Below are positions 1 to 4,985 of a stretch of 6,606 nt of DNA, one piece after another; positions within the stretch are counted from its first letter, which is position 1, and each line of letters starts with the position of its first letter. The DNA is from Candidatus Methylomirabilota bacterium (lineage in GTDB: Bacteria > Methylomirabilota > Methylomirabilia > Methylomirabilales > Methylomirabilaceae): NCBI GenBank assembly GCA_016200385.1, contig JACQEV010000191.1, forward strand, positions 1-6,606, in the 5' to 3' direction. A program made the position numbers and the translations under genes. The notes under the pieces were generated by a model that saw only the letters and a list, made by a program, of their open reading frames with translations, did not search any database and was not told the DNA's origin.

Positions 1-1
1 A

Positions 2-643
2 GAGGCCCAGGAGGTCCAGTCGGCGATCCTGGAGCTGGCGAGGAGCGGCCTGCCAAAGCGGCATCGTGTGGACCCGATGGAGGAGTTGCAGATCTTGAGC
101 CCGATGCAGAAAGGGCCGATCGGCGCCTTGCAGCTCAATCAGGCGCTGCAAGCGCTGCTGAACCCATCTGGAGCGGAGCTGCTCCGCGGCGGTCGCCTCT
201 ACCGGGTTGGTGATCGCGTGATGCAGATCAGGAACAACTACGAGAAGGACGTGTTCAACGGCGACATCGGGCGGATCACCAGGCTCGATCCTGAGGATCG
301 CGAAGTCACCGTCCGGTTTGACGAGCGCCAGGTCACCTACGACTTCAATGATCTCGATGAGCTGGTTCTCGCCTACGCCGTCACTGTTCACAAGAGTCAG
401 GGAAGCGAGTATCCGGCCGTGATCATCCCGGTCCACACCGCGCACTATGTGATGCTTCAGCGGAACCTCCTCTATACCGCCATCACGCGGGGCAAGGCGC
501 TGGTTGTCCTGGTGGGAACCAAGAAAGCGATCGCCATCGCCGTGAAAAACCACAAGATCCAGCACCGATACACTGGCCTCGCGCGCCGGCTGCAGAAGGG
601 TTGTCAGGACGAAGCGTTACCCCAACGCCGTCTGTCATTCTGA
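2..643 (+). CDS. recD2: RecD2-type ATP-dependent DNA helicase, C-terminal part (5' end outside the window)
   Basis: The frame is open from base 2 to the TGA at 641-643, giving 213 residues with no start in the window. The protein is a superfamily 1B 5'-3' DNA helicase; the RecD2 form works without RecBC in DNA repair. Visible in order are LSPMQKGPIG (typical of RecD2 between its motor segments), an SH3-like segment with GDRVMQIRNNYEKDVFNGDIG, and the UvrD_C_2 region. The latter contains LAYAVTVHKSQGSEYP (nt 389-415 cover HKSQGSEYP) and motif VI QRNLLYTAITRGK (nt 458-496), whose arginine contacts ATP in this family. RecD2 proteins are about 720-750 aa, so roughly the last third is present. A GTG at nt 68 is internal, since homology runs through it. 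The last residues (LSF) and the stop are encoded by a repeat element, so the native C-terminus may have been replaced. RecD of RecBCD is less likely because the SH3-like insert and the motif wording match RecD2. Confidence 0.93.
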   Translation, partial: EAQEVQSAILELARSGLPKRHRVDPMEELQILSPMQKGPIGALQLNQALQALLNPSGAELLRGGRLYRVGDRVMQIRNNYEKDVFNGDIGRITRLDPEDREVTVRFDERQVTYDFNDLDELVLAYAVTVHKSQGSEYPAVIIPVHTAHYVMLQRNLLYTAITRGKALVVLVGTKKAIAIAVKNHKIQHRYTGLARRLQKGCQDEALPQRRLSF

Positions 644-725
644 GCGGAGCGAAGAATCCCGCTTTGCCCGACTGTAGGAACCAGAGATGCTTCGCTCCCC
701 CATTAGCTGGTCGCTCAGCATGACA
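633..725. repeat. Palindromic intergenic repeat, copy A (TGTCAT[T/G]CTGAGC family)
   Basis: The element is bounded by TGTCATTCTGAGCG (633-646) and CGCTCAGCATGACA (712-725), inverted copies matching at 13 of 14 positions. Each end has an inner partner: GCGAAGAATC (649-658) on the left and GATGCTTCGC (686-695) on the right. The pairs co-vary. The left end has ATTC with GAAT, the right end ATGC with GCAT, so complementarity is kept although the bases differ. Similar sequences are widespread in GC-rich bacterial intergenic regions and give spurious peptides containing 'CHSER' when translated. The element overlaps the last codons of the upstream helicase gene and could fold into an mRNA hairpin at its 3' end. 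Its mobility is inferred, not seen. Confidence 0.8.
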
Positions 726-755
726 AGAACAAGAAATCGCACAGCGGGATGCGAG

Positions 756-1046
756 ATGAAGCAATACTACGTTTATATTCTGACCAATAAATTGCGGACC
801 CTGTATACGGGCGTGACAAGTGATCTTGAACGGCGTGTCTACGAGCACAAACGGAAACTCGTGCCCGGCTTCAGCGCCAGATATCGCATTACGTGCCTGG
901 TGTATTTTGAAGTGACGCAAGATGTTGAGGTGGCTATTGCCCGCGAGAAGCAGATCAAGGGGTGGTTGCGGGCGAAGAAAATTGCTCTGATCGAATCAGT
1001 GAACTCGGAATGGAAAGACTTGAGTCTTGGGTGGTACGAGGAGTAA
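756..1046 (+). CDS. Single-domain GIY-YIG nuclease (UPF0213/YhbQ-like)
   Basis: This 96-residue protein is one GIY-YIG domain. Residues 4-10 (YYVYILT) and 17-19 (YTG) correspond to the GIY and YIG strands. LERRVYEH at 24-31 carries the conserved helix arginine, and AREKQIKGW at 62-70 carries Glu64, the metal-binding glutamate in this family. SVNSEWKDL (81-89) matches the usual C-terminal 'NP.W.DL' block. Such proteins cut DNA or are predicted to, but the cellular role of most stand-alone members is unknown. The start at 756 is chosen because homology begins at MKQYYVYIL. An ATG at 687 in the same frame would add 23 residues translated from the neighbouring repeat. The Shine-Dalgarno sequence is weak (GGGATGCGAG before ATG). 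The gene lies between two clusters of the same repeat family, with a 21/23-nt direct repeat outside it. Its codon use is less GC-biased than its neighbours' (for example aaa, att, tat), which suggests transfer. Confidence 0.9.
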   Translation: MKQYYVYILTNKLRTLYTGVTSDLERRVYEHKRKLVPGFSARYRITCLVYFEVTQDVEVAIAREKQIKGWLRAKKIALIESVNSEWKDLSLGWYEE

Positions 1047-1076
1047 AGTGCATCGGTTCACCCTCGGTTTTGCCGA

Positions 1077-1224
1077 CCCTTCGCTTTCGCTCAGAATGAC
1101 ACATCGGCGATCCTCTGTCATGCTGAGCCGTGCCCCGAGGGCTACTGAGGGGCCGGCGAAGCATCTCCCACGCCGCCAGCGAAAGCGAAGGGGCCAGTTA
1201 GGCGGAGTGAAGAATCTCGCTTTG
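1077..1224. repeat. Composite palindromic repeat cluster, copies B/C
   Basis: The cluster holds CGCTCAGAATGACA (1088-1101), the exact reverse complement of the left end of copy A (633-646). Fourteen bases later TGTCATGCTGAGC (1116-1128) faces away from it. GCGAAGCATC (1156-1165) is the partner of that second end, with ATGC at 1120-1123 pairing GCAT at 1161-1164. A perfect 15-bp inverted repeat, CCCTTCGCTTTCGCT (1077-1091) and its complement (1178-1192), spans the cluster. Bases 1202-1224 repeat 644-666 in direct orientation with 21 of 23 identities. The arrangement suggests several partial or nested copies of one family. Short reading frames crossing it on either strand are translation artefacts. 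Confidence 0.75.
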
Positions 1225-1256
1225 TGTGACGGACGATACAACAGGAAGCATACTCT

Positions 1257-1649
1257 ATGACAGAACAGGACTTGGCTGATTCACCATCAAACACCAGACG
1301 GTCCGAGCTCCTGGCTCTTCTCGCTGAACGCCGTGAGAAGCTCGTTGCTCAGATACGTCGAGCGCTGGCCGAACGGCAGGAGGAGTCCCAGATGCGGGAC
1401 GCGCCCGGCTCTCACGGGTGGGGCGCGGCCCCCGAGGGAAGCCTCAACCTGGCAATGGTCCAGCAGCAGGAACGGCTCTTGGCGCAGATCGACGCGGCGA
1501 TTCGGCGACATAAGGCGGGGACCTACGGCCGCTGTCTCGGCTGCGGCGAGGAGATTCCCCTTGCCCGCCTGAAGGCGCTGCCGTTCGCGAGAGCGTGTGC
1601 GCAGTGCCAGGAGGAGTGGGAGCAGCAGAGCGGCCAGCCAGCAGGCTGA
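1257..1649 (+). CDS. DksA/TraR-type C4 zinc-finger protein
   Basis: The 130-residue protein has an N-terminal helical, coiled-coil-like region (about 15-88, rich in Arg, Glu, Gln and Leu) and a C-terminal C4 zinc finger. The finger is Y90-G-R-CLGC (Cys93, Cys96), then IPLARLKALPFARACAQC (Cys114, Cys117), the standard TraR/DksA spacing. Family members bind in the RNA polymerase secondary channel and modulate transcription, often with ppGpp. The usual acidic DxxDxA tip is not evident here; the region between the helices is QMRDAPGSHGWGAAPEG, rich in Gly and Ala. Polymerase regulation is therefore inferred from the fold only. AGGAAG at 1243-1248 lies 8 bases before the ATG and supports this start. 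The gene begins about 30 bp after the repeat cluster and is followed by its own terminator. A paralogue lies at 5379-5807. Confidence 0.88.
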   Translation: MTEQDLADSPSNTRRSELLALLAERREKLVAQIRRALAERQEESQMRDAPGSHGWGAAPEGSLNLAMVQQQERLLAQIDAAIRRHKAGTYGRCLGCGEEIPLARLKALPFARACAQCQEEWEQQSGQPAG

Positions 1650-1665
1650 ATAGTTTATGCCTTCC

Positions 1666-1697
1666 GATGGTGGCAGGAGCCACCTTCTGATGCCATC
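1666..1697 (+). other. Structured intergenic RNA candidate upstream of the terminator
   Basis: GATGG (1666-1670) can pair with CCATC (1693-1697) around an inner hairpin GGTGGC-AGGA-GCCACC (1669-1684); the two pairings share 1669-1670 and cannot form completely together. GCCACC at 1679-1684 can also pair with GGTGGC at 1733-1738, which is part of the 5' arm of the downstream terminator. Such mutually exclusive pairing is what an attenuator needs. No known riboswitch consensus is recognised. Confidence 0.3.
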
Positions 1698-1728
1698 CCG
1701 TAACCCTGGATTGCGAGGACGAATTAGC

Positions 1729-1767
1729 GGCCGGTGGCGTTGTCGTCAAGCGTTGCCGGGCCTTTTT
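1729..1767 (+). terminator. Rho-independent terminator after the first zinc-finger gene
   Basis: The 5' arm GGCC-GGTGGCG-TTG (1729-1742) pairs with CAA-G-CGTTGCC-G-GGCC (1747-1762) around a TCGT loop. This gives 14 base pairs, including three G-U, with two single-base bulges. TTTTT follows at 1763-1767. It ends the zinc-finger transcript just before the aconitase promoter. Confidence 0.7.
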
Positions 1768-1769
1768 CA

Positions 1770-1798
1770 TTGACGATGTAGCACCTTTCCACTACGAT
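1770..1798 (+). promoter_or_regulatory. Sigma70-like promoter of the aconitase gene
   Basis: TTGACG (1770-1775, 5 of 6 to consensus) is followed after exactly 17 bp by TACGAT (1793-1798, 4 of 6). The -35 box begins 3 bp after the terminator T-run, as expected for an independent promoter. A start near 1805 would give a leader of about 90 nt containing a small hairpin, GGGTAA (1818-1823) with TTACCC (1833-1838). A short dyad, GTAG-N10-CTAC (1778-1795), lies within the spacer and could be an operator. No regulator is identified. Confidence 0.55.
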
Positions 1799-1896
1799 AA
1801 TCGTGAAAAGAATCTGTGGGTAATCGCCGCCTTTACCCTCCAATTTCACTCGTCGCACTTCACCACGATGCTAGGGATCACATGAAGGGATGAACT

Positions 1897-3825
1897 ATGG
1901 GCAAGAATCTAGTTCAAAAGATTTTCGAGGCACACAAGGTTGCCGGGGAGCTGATTCCCGGGAAAGAGGTTGCGATCCGGATCGACCAGACGCTCACCCA
2001 GGACGCGACCGGGACAATGGCGTATCTCCAATTCGAGGCGATGGGCGTCCCCCGGGTGAAGACCAAGCTGTCCGTCAGCTACGTTGACCACAATATGCTC
2101 CAGACCGGTTTCGAGAATGCCGATGACCACCGGTTCCTGCAGAGTGTCGCCGCCAAATACGGCATCTATTTCTCGCGTCCGGGGAATGGGATTTGTCATC
2201 AGGTCCATCTGGAACGGTTCAGTGTGCCGGGCCAGACCATGCTGGGCTCCGACAGCCACACCCCGACCTGCGGCGGTGTCGGCATGATCGCCATCGGCGC
2301 GGGTGGCCTGGATGTCGCCGTCGCCATGGGCGGCGGTCCTTTCTATCTCCCCATGCCGAAGGTCTTGCTGGTGAGACTAAACGGGAGATTGCGCCCGTGG
2401 GTCGCGGCCAAGGACATCATTCTGGAGGCGTTGCGGCGCCTGACGGTCAAGGGCGGCGTGGGGAAGATCCTGGAGTACGGCGGGGAGGGGGTGAAACAGC
2501 TCACCGTGCCGGAGCGTGCCACGATCACCAACATGGGGGCCGAGCTGGGCGCGACCACGTCCGTCTTTCCAAGTGACGAACAGACCCGCATCTATCTGAA
2601 GGCCCAGGGGCGGGAGAGCAGTTGGGTCGCTTTGGGCCCGGACCACGACGCCACCTACGACGAGGTGCTCGAGATCGACCTGGACAGGCTCGAGCCGATG
2701 ATCGCTCGTCCTTCGAGCCCTGACAATGTGTGCCCCGTCTCCGAGGTCGAGGGGACGAAACTCTCCCAGGTCTGCGTCGGAAGCTGCACCAACTCCTCGT
2801 TCCGTGATCTGATGACGGTCGCCACGATGCTGAAGGGGAAGACGGTCCACCCTGACCTCAGCTTCACGGTGACGCCGGGCTCCAAGCAAGTGTACACCAT
2901 GATTGCGGCCAATGGCGCTCTGGCCGATCTGATCGCCGCGGGTGGACGGATCCTGGAATCGGCCTGCGGTCCCTGCATCGGCATGGGACAGGTCCCGGCC
3001 AGTGGGACAGCATCGCTCCGAAGCTTCAATCGGAACTTCGAGGGGCGGAGCGGAGCGGCCAACGACAAGGTCTACCTCGCGAGCCCGGAGGTCTGCGCTG
3101 CCTCCGCCCTGGCTGGCGAGATCGTGCATCCGAAGCGACTGGGCGATCCGGTGACGGTCGGGTTCCCGGAGAGGTTCATCCTGGACGATAACCTGATCAT
3201 TCCGCCATCGCCGCACCCTGAACGCGTCGAGATCACCCGTGGCCCCAACATCAAACCGGTCCCGATTCGGGGAGAGCTGTCAATCACCATCGAAGGGGAG
3301 GTCCTCCTGAAGATGGGCGACAACATCACCACCGACCATATTCTACCGGCCGGCTCCAAGATCCTGCCTCTGCGCAGCAACATCCCGGCCATCTCGGAGT
3401 ACGCGTTCAGCAGGGTCGATCCCGACTTTCCCAAGCGGGCGAAGGAGAAGGGCGGCGGTTTCGTGATCGGCGGGAGCAACTATGGCCAGGGCTCCAGCCG
3501 GGAACACGCGGCGCTCGCGCCGATGTATCTCGGCCTCAAGGGGGCCATCGTCAGGTCGTTCGCACGCATCCACCGCGCCAACCTGATCAACTTCGGGATC
3601 CTCCCCCTGATCTTCGTGGAGGAGAAGGACTACGATGCCATCGGCCAGGGGGACCAGCTCCGTATCGAGCGGGTTGCGGAGCAGATCAGAGGCGGCCAGC
3701 CGCTCGTCGTCAAGAATCTGGCCAAGGGGACGGAGTTCAGGGTCCGGCACGACCTCACCCGTCGTGAGGTGGATATCCTCCTGGCTGGTGGCATGCTCAA
3801 CTACACGAAAAAGGCTGCAGCCTAG
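1897..3825 (+). CDS. acn: Aconitate hydratase (short, Aquifex-type)
   Basis: The gene encodes a 642-residue [4Fe-4S] enzyme of the TCA cycle that interconverts citrate and isocitrate through cis-aconitate in the cytoplasm. Conserved blocks in order are DQTLTQDATGTMAYLQFEAM (30-49), DHN (64-66), GNGICHQVHLERF (96-108) and GSDSHTPTCGGVGMIAIGAG (117-136). Next come the cluster cysteines, Cys297 in VGSCTNSSF and Cys357/Cys360 in SACGPCIGMG, then SFNRNFEGRSG (376-386). The swivel domain follows, with GDNITTDHILPAG (474-486) and the active-site loop GQGSSREHAALAP (530-542). All cluster and catalytic motifs are intact. The length matches the Aquifex-type family of about 640 aa, not AcnA (about 890) or AcnB (about 860). 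Close relatives include homoaconitase and isopropylmalate isomerase large subunits, but those lack the fused swivel domain. GAAGGGA (1884-1890), 6 bases before the ATG, supports the start. It appears monocistronic, with its own promoter. The TAG stop touches a palindromic element. Confidence 0.96.
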   Translation: MGKNLVQKIFEAHKVAGELIPGKEVAIRIDQTLTQDATGTMAYLQFEAMGVPRVKTKLSVSYVDHNMLQTGFENADDHRFLQSVAAKYGIYFSRPGNGICHQVHLERFSVPGQTMLGSDSHTPTCGGVGMIAIGAGGLDVAVAMGGGPFYLPMPKVLLVRLNGRLRPWVAAKDIILEALRRLTVKGGVGKILEYGGEGVKQLTVPERATITNMGAELGATTSVFPSDEQTRIYLKAQGRESSWVALGPDHDATYDEVLEIDLDRLEPMIARPSSPDNVCPVSEVEGTKLSQVCVGSCTNSSFRDLMTVATMLKGKTVHPDLSFTVTPGSKQVYTMIAANGALADLIAAGGRILESACGPCIGMGQVPASGTASLRSFNRNFEGRSGAANDKVYLASPEVCAASALAGEIVHPKRLGDPVTVGFPERFILDDNLIIPPSPHPERVEITRGPNIKPVPIRGELSITIEGEVLLKMGDNITTDHILPAGSKILPLRSNIPAISEYAFSRVDPDFPKRAKEKGGGFVIGGSNYGQGSSREHAALAPMYLGLKGAIVRSFARIHRANLINFGILPLIFVEEKDYDAIGQGDQLRIERVAEQIRGGQPLVVKNLAKGTEFRVRHDLTRREVDILLAGGMLNYTKKAAA

Positions 3826-3955
3826 TGCCGGTCCAATCAACATCGCCTAGCGGCGTTGCTAGCCCCCAGGGCGCTCCCTGCGACGTACCTGATACTGTAC
3901 GCCTCGGTCGGCCCTGAGGGCCGCGCCTTGCTATGTTCGTTTCTTGGTCCGGCAC
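3825..3955. repeat. Palindrome-rich element with terminal inverted repeats (MITE-like)
   Basis: GTGCCGGTCCAA (3825-3836) and TTGGTCCGGCAC (3944-3955) are inverted copies with 11 of 12 matches, enclosing 107 bp that contain no gene. Inside are further dyads: CGTAC/GTACG (3884-3888, 3897-3901), GGCCC-TGA-GGGCC (3910-3922), and two GCTAGC-like segments near 3847-3863. The left end overlaps the last base of the aconitase stop codon. No clear target-site duplication is visible. It could be a miniature mobile element, a REP-like sequence or a complex transcript-end structure. The lack of coding potential and the terminal symmetry favour a repeat. Confidence 0.5.
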
Positions 3956-4007
3956 AGTGCCCACTAACTGTATGGGGAAAGAGTTAGAGCGGCCCTAGGA
4001 GATCGTC

Positions 4008-4094
4008 ATGGAAAACCTGCTATCGTGGCTCGGTGGAATCTTCCTGGTTGGGGTCGTGGCATACCTGGTCACGCGTAAGCGAGGATCGACCTGA
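4008..4094 (+). CDS. Small single-span membrane protein (28 aa), unknown function
   Basis: A short frame encodes MENLLSWLGGIFLVGVVAYL followed by VTRKRGST. Residues about 4-21 form one hydrophobic helix, and the tail (Arg23, Lys24, Arg25) is basic, predicting an outside N-terminus and a cytoplasmic C-terminus by the positive-inside rule. AGGAG at 3997-4001 is 6 bases before the ATG, good spacing for initiation. A strong terminator follows at 4144-4178, so a short transcript carrying only this gene is plausible. A small hairpin (GACCT-GAA-AGGTC, 4088-4100) straddles the stop. Proteins of this size and shape are often accessory subunits of membrane complexes, but no family is recognised and no partner gene is adjacent. 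The evidence is the SD, the coherent membrane topology and the terminator; chance remains possible at this length. Confidence 0.55.
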   Translation: MENLLSWLGGIFLVGVVAYLVTRKRGST

Positions 4095-4143
4095 AAGGTC
4101 TAGGGCCCCGCGGTGCGGGCGCTGGGTAAATAGCAGTCTCCGT

Positions 4144-4178
4144 CCCCTGGCTTCTGGCCGAGGCCAGGGGATTGTTTT
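4144..4178 (+). terminator. Rho-independent terminator
   Basis: A perfect 8-bp stem, CCCCTGGC (4144-4151) with GCCAGGGG (4163-4170), encloses an 11-nt loop and is followed by ATTGTTTT. It lies 50 bp after the 28-residue membrane protein gene. A GC-rich hairpin without a T-run (CCCGC-GGT-GCGGG, 4107-4119) lies between them. Confidence 0.75.
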
Positions 4179-4309
4179 ATCCGCAGTCTGATCATTCCAG
4201 GCTAGCAATCCCGTATTACACAGCGCGAGACAGCGCCACTTAAGAAGTCTCCTCTCCGGCCCGGATAGTTGTTCGATTCCTGCCTCCGCGACTGTTTCTT
4301 GACAGTGTG

Positions 4310-4639
4310 ATGAAAGAAGGCTATCAAGATATGCTCGGGGTGCAGATGCTGGTCCATGTCATCCTTCCCCAGGCCATCCGGAACATGATCCCCTCGCTGG
4401 TTACGCAGTTCATTGTCCTCTTCAAGGACACCTCCCTGGCCTCGATCATCGGGATGATGGATCTGACCAAGGCGGCCCAGACGGTCAGCCAGCGTGAGAT
4501 CCGCCCCTTCGAGATGTACCTCTTCATCGCCGTGGTCTACTGGATCTGCACCTACAGCATGTCCCGCCTGAGCCGGTGGCTCGAGATCAAGATGTCTCCT
4601 GAGCAGGTGCCGACCTGCAGACAAGGCACGCGTGTCTGA
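4310..4639 (+). pseudogene. Polar amino-acid ABC transporter permease, C-terminal remnant
   Basis: About 109 residues resemble the C-terminal half of GltK/GlnP/HisM-type inner-membrane permeases, which form the channel of polar amino-acid importers. Key blocks are VILPQAIRNMIPSLVTQFI, LFKDTSLASIIGM, EIRPFEMYLFIAVVYWI and a final SRLSRWLEIK. The family is about 220 aa or longer, with several membrane spans before the EAA loop. Here the loop is degraded (EGYQDMLGVQMLVHVILPQA, about two residues short and without the EAA signature). In-frame sequence upstream runs back to a TAA at 4241-4243 with no membrane segment and no SD before 4307-4310. The last residues (SPEQVPTCRQGTRV) do not look like a normal end. 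The body keeps good codon structure and no internal stop, so truncation may be recent. No ATPase or binding-protein gene is nearby. The alternative, a translated short protein, is unlikely because it would lack most of the fold. Confidence 0.8.
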
Positions 4640-4866
4640 CAACGATCTCCCCACGCCAAGGAAGTAAAAAATCCTCCTGCAGTCCCACCCGTTTAAGTTG
4701 CGAGATATTCGCTCGTTCATATCGACCCTGGCACATCTGATAAGGTAAATTTTACATTAATTCAGTTACTTCATCAGGCCGGCCTCTCATACCCTGCCTC
4801 CAGTATCCAGGCTCCAAGTATTTGATTTTTCCAATGGTTTCAACCTAATTGACAGCCTTCCCAACG

Positions 4867-4898
4867 CCATCGGCACTCGGCTTGCTCCGAGACGATGG
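4867..4898 (+). other. Leader hairpin 1 upstream of the secreted-protein gene
   Basis: CCATCG (4867-4872) pairs with CGATGG (4893-4898), and CTCGG (4876-4880) with CCGAG (4887-4891), around CTTGCT. This makes 11 bp with a 3/1 internal loop. No T-run follows, so it is not a normal terminator. Confidence 0.45.
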
Positions 4899-4924
4899 CA
4901 TGGCTTCGGTGGTCCCCTTGACGC

Positions 4925-4945
4925 GCCGAGCCAGAATCGCTCGGC
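4925..4945 (+). other. Leader hairpin 2 upstream of the secreted-protein gene
   Basis: GCCGAGC (4925-4931) and GCTCGGC (4939-4945) form a perfect 7-bp stem with a 7-nt loop. The arms share the CTCGG/CCGAG core with hairpin 1, so the two could exchange strands. It ends about 25 bp before the ribosome binding site. Confidence 0.45.
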
Positions 4946-4970
4946 TGCGGGGCGAATGATGACGAGGCCT

Positions 4971-4980
4971 AAGGAGGTGA
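4971..4980 (+). promoter_or_regulatory. Full-consensus ribosome binding site that decides the start
   Basis: AAGGAGGTGA is an essentially complete complement to the 16S rRNA 3' end and lies 5 bases before the ATG at 4986. It favours that start over the in-frame ATGs at 4956 and 4959, which have no SD and would put a charged extension in front of the signal peptide. Confidence 0.85.
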
Positions 4981-4985
4981 CAGAT

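Larger units (their letters stand above)
4640..4985. other. Gene-free stretch with hairpins and an AT-rich patch
   Basis: No convincing coding frame is present on either strand. Bases about 4736-4850 are notably AT-richer than the surroundings and contain an imperfect hairpin (4737-4748 with 4766-4777). A TTGACA at 4849-4854 has no matching -10 box at normal spacing. The stretch is probably decayed DNA on the 3' side of the permease remnant plus the leader of the next gene. Confidence 0.6.

Noticed and set aside
687..755. Longer GIY-YIG protein starting at ATG 687
   Set aside because: The extra 23 residues come from the repeat element and lie before the first family motif.
483..920. 145-codon open frame on the - strand
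   Set aside because: It crosses recD2 motif VI, the repeat and the GIY-YIG gene; it has no motif or SD support.
955..1260. Short frames on both strands with CHSER-like or SESEGSAK peptides
   Set aside because: These are translations of the palindromic repeat, a known source of spurious hypothetical proteins.
1666..1700. Fluoride-riboswitch-like words (GATGG..., CTGATGCC)
   Set aside because: The consensus stems and the AAACUGCC-type core are absent, and the position after a zinc-finger gene and before a terminator does not fit a fluoride-resistance gene.
2377..3216. 279-codon open frame on the - strand
   Set aside because: It lies entirely inside the aconitase gene, whose conserved motifs run continuously on the + strand; the antisense product is low-complexity Arg/Asp/Gly-rich.
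4202..4720. 172-codon open frame on the - strand
   Set aside because: It is antisense to the permease remnant, which has clear family motifs on the + strand; the antisense product shows no recognisable domain.
4849..4877. TTGACA as a -35 promoter box
   Set aside because: No -10-like hexamer occurs at 16-18 bp spacing (GGCACT at the expected place).
4956..4985. Upstream ATG start for the secreted protein
   Set aside because: It has no SD, and it would include the codons of a perfect SD for the ATG at 4986 and precede the signal peptide with charged residues.
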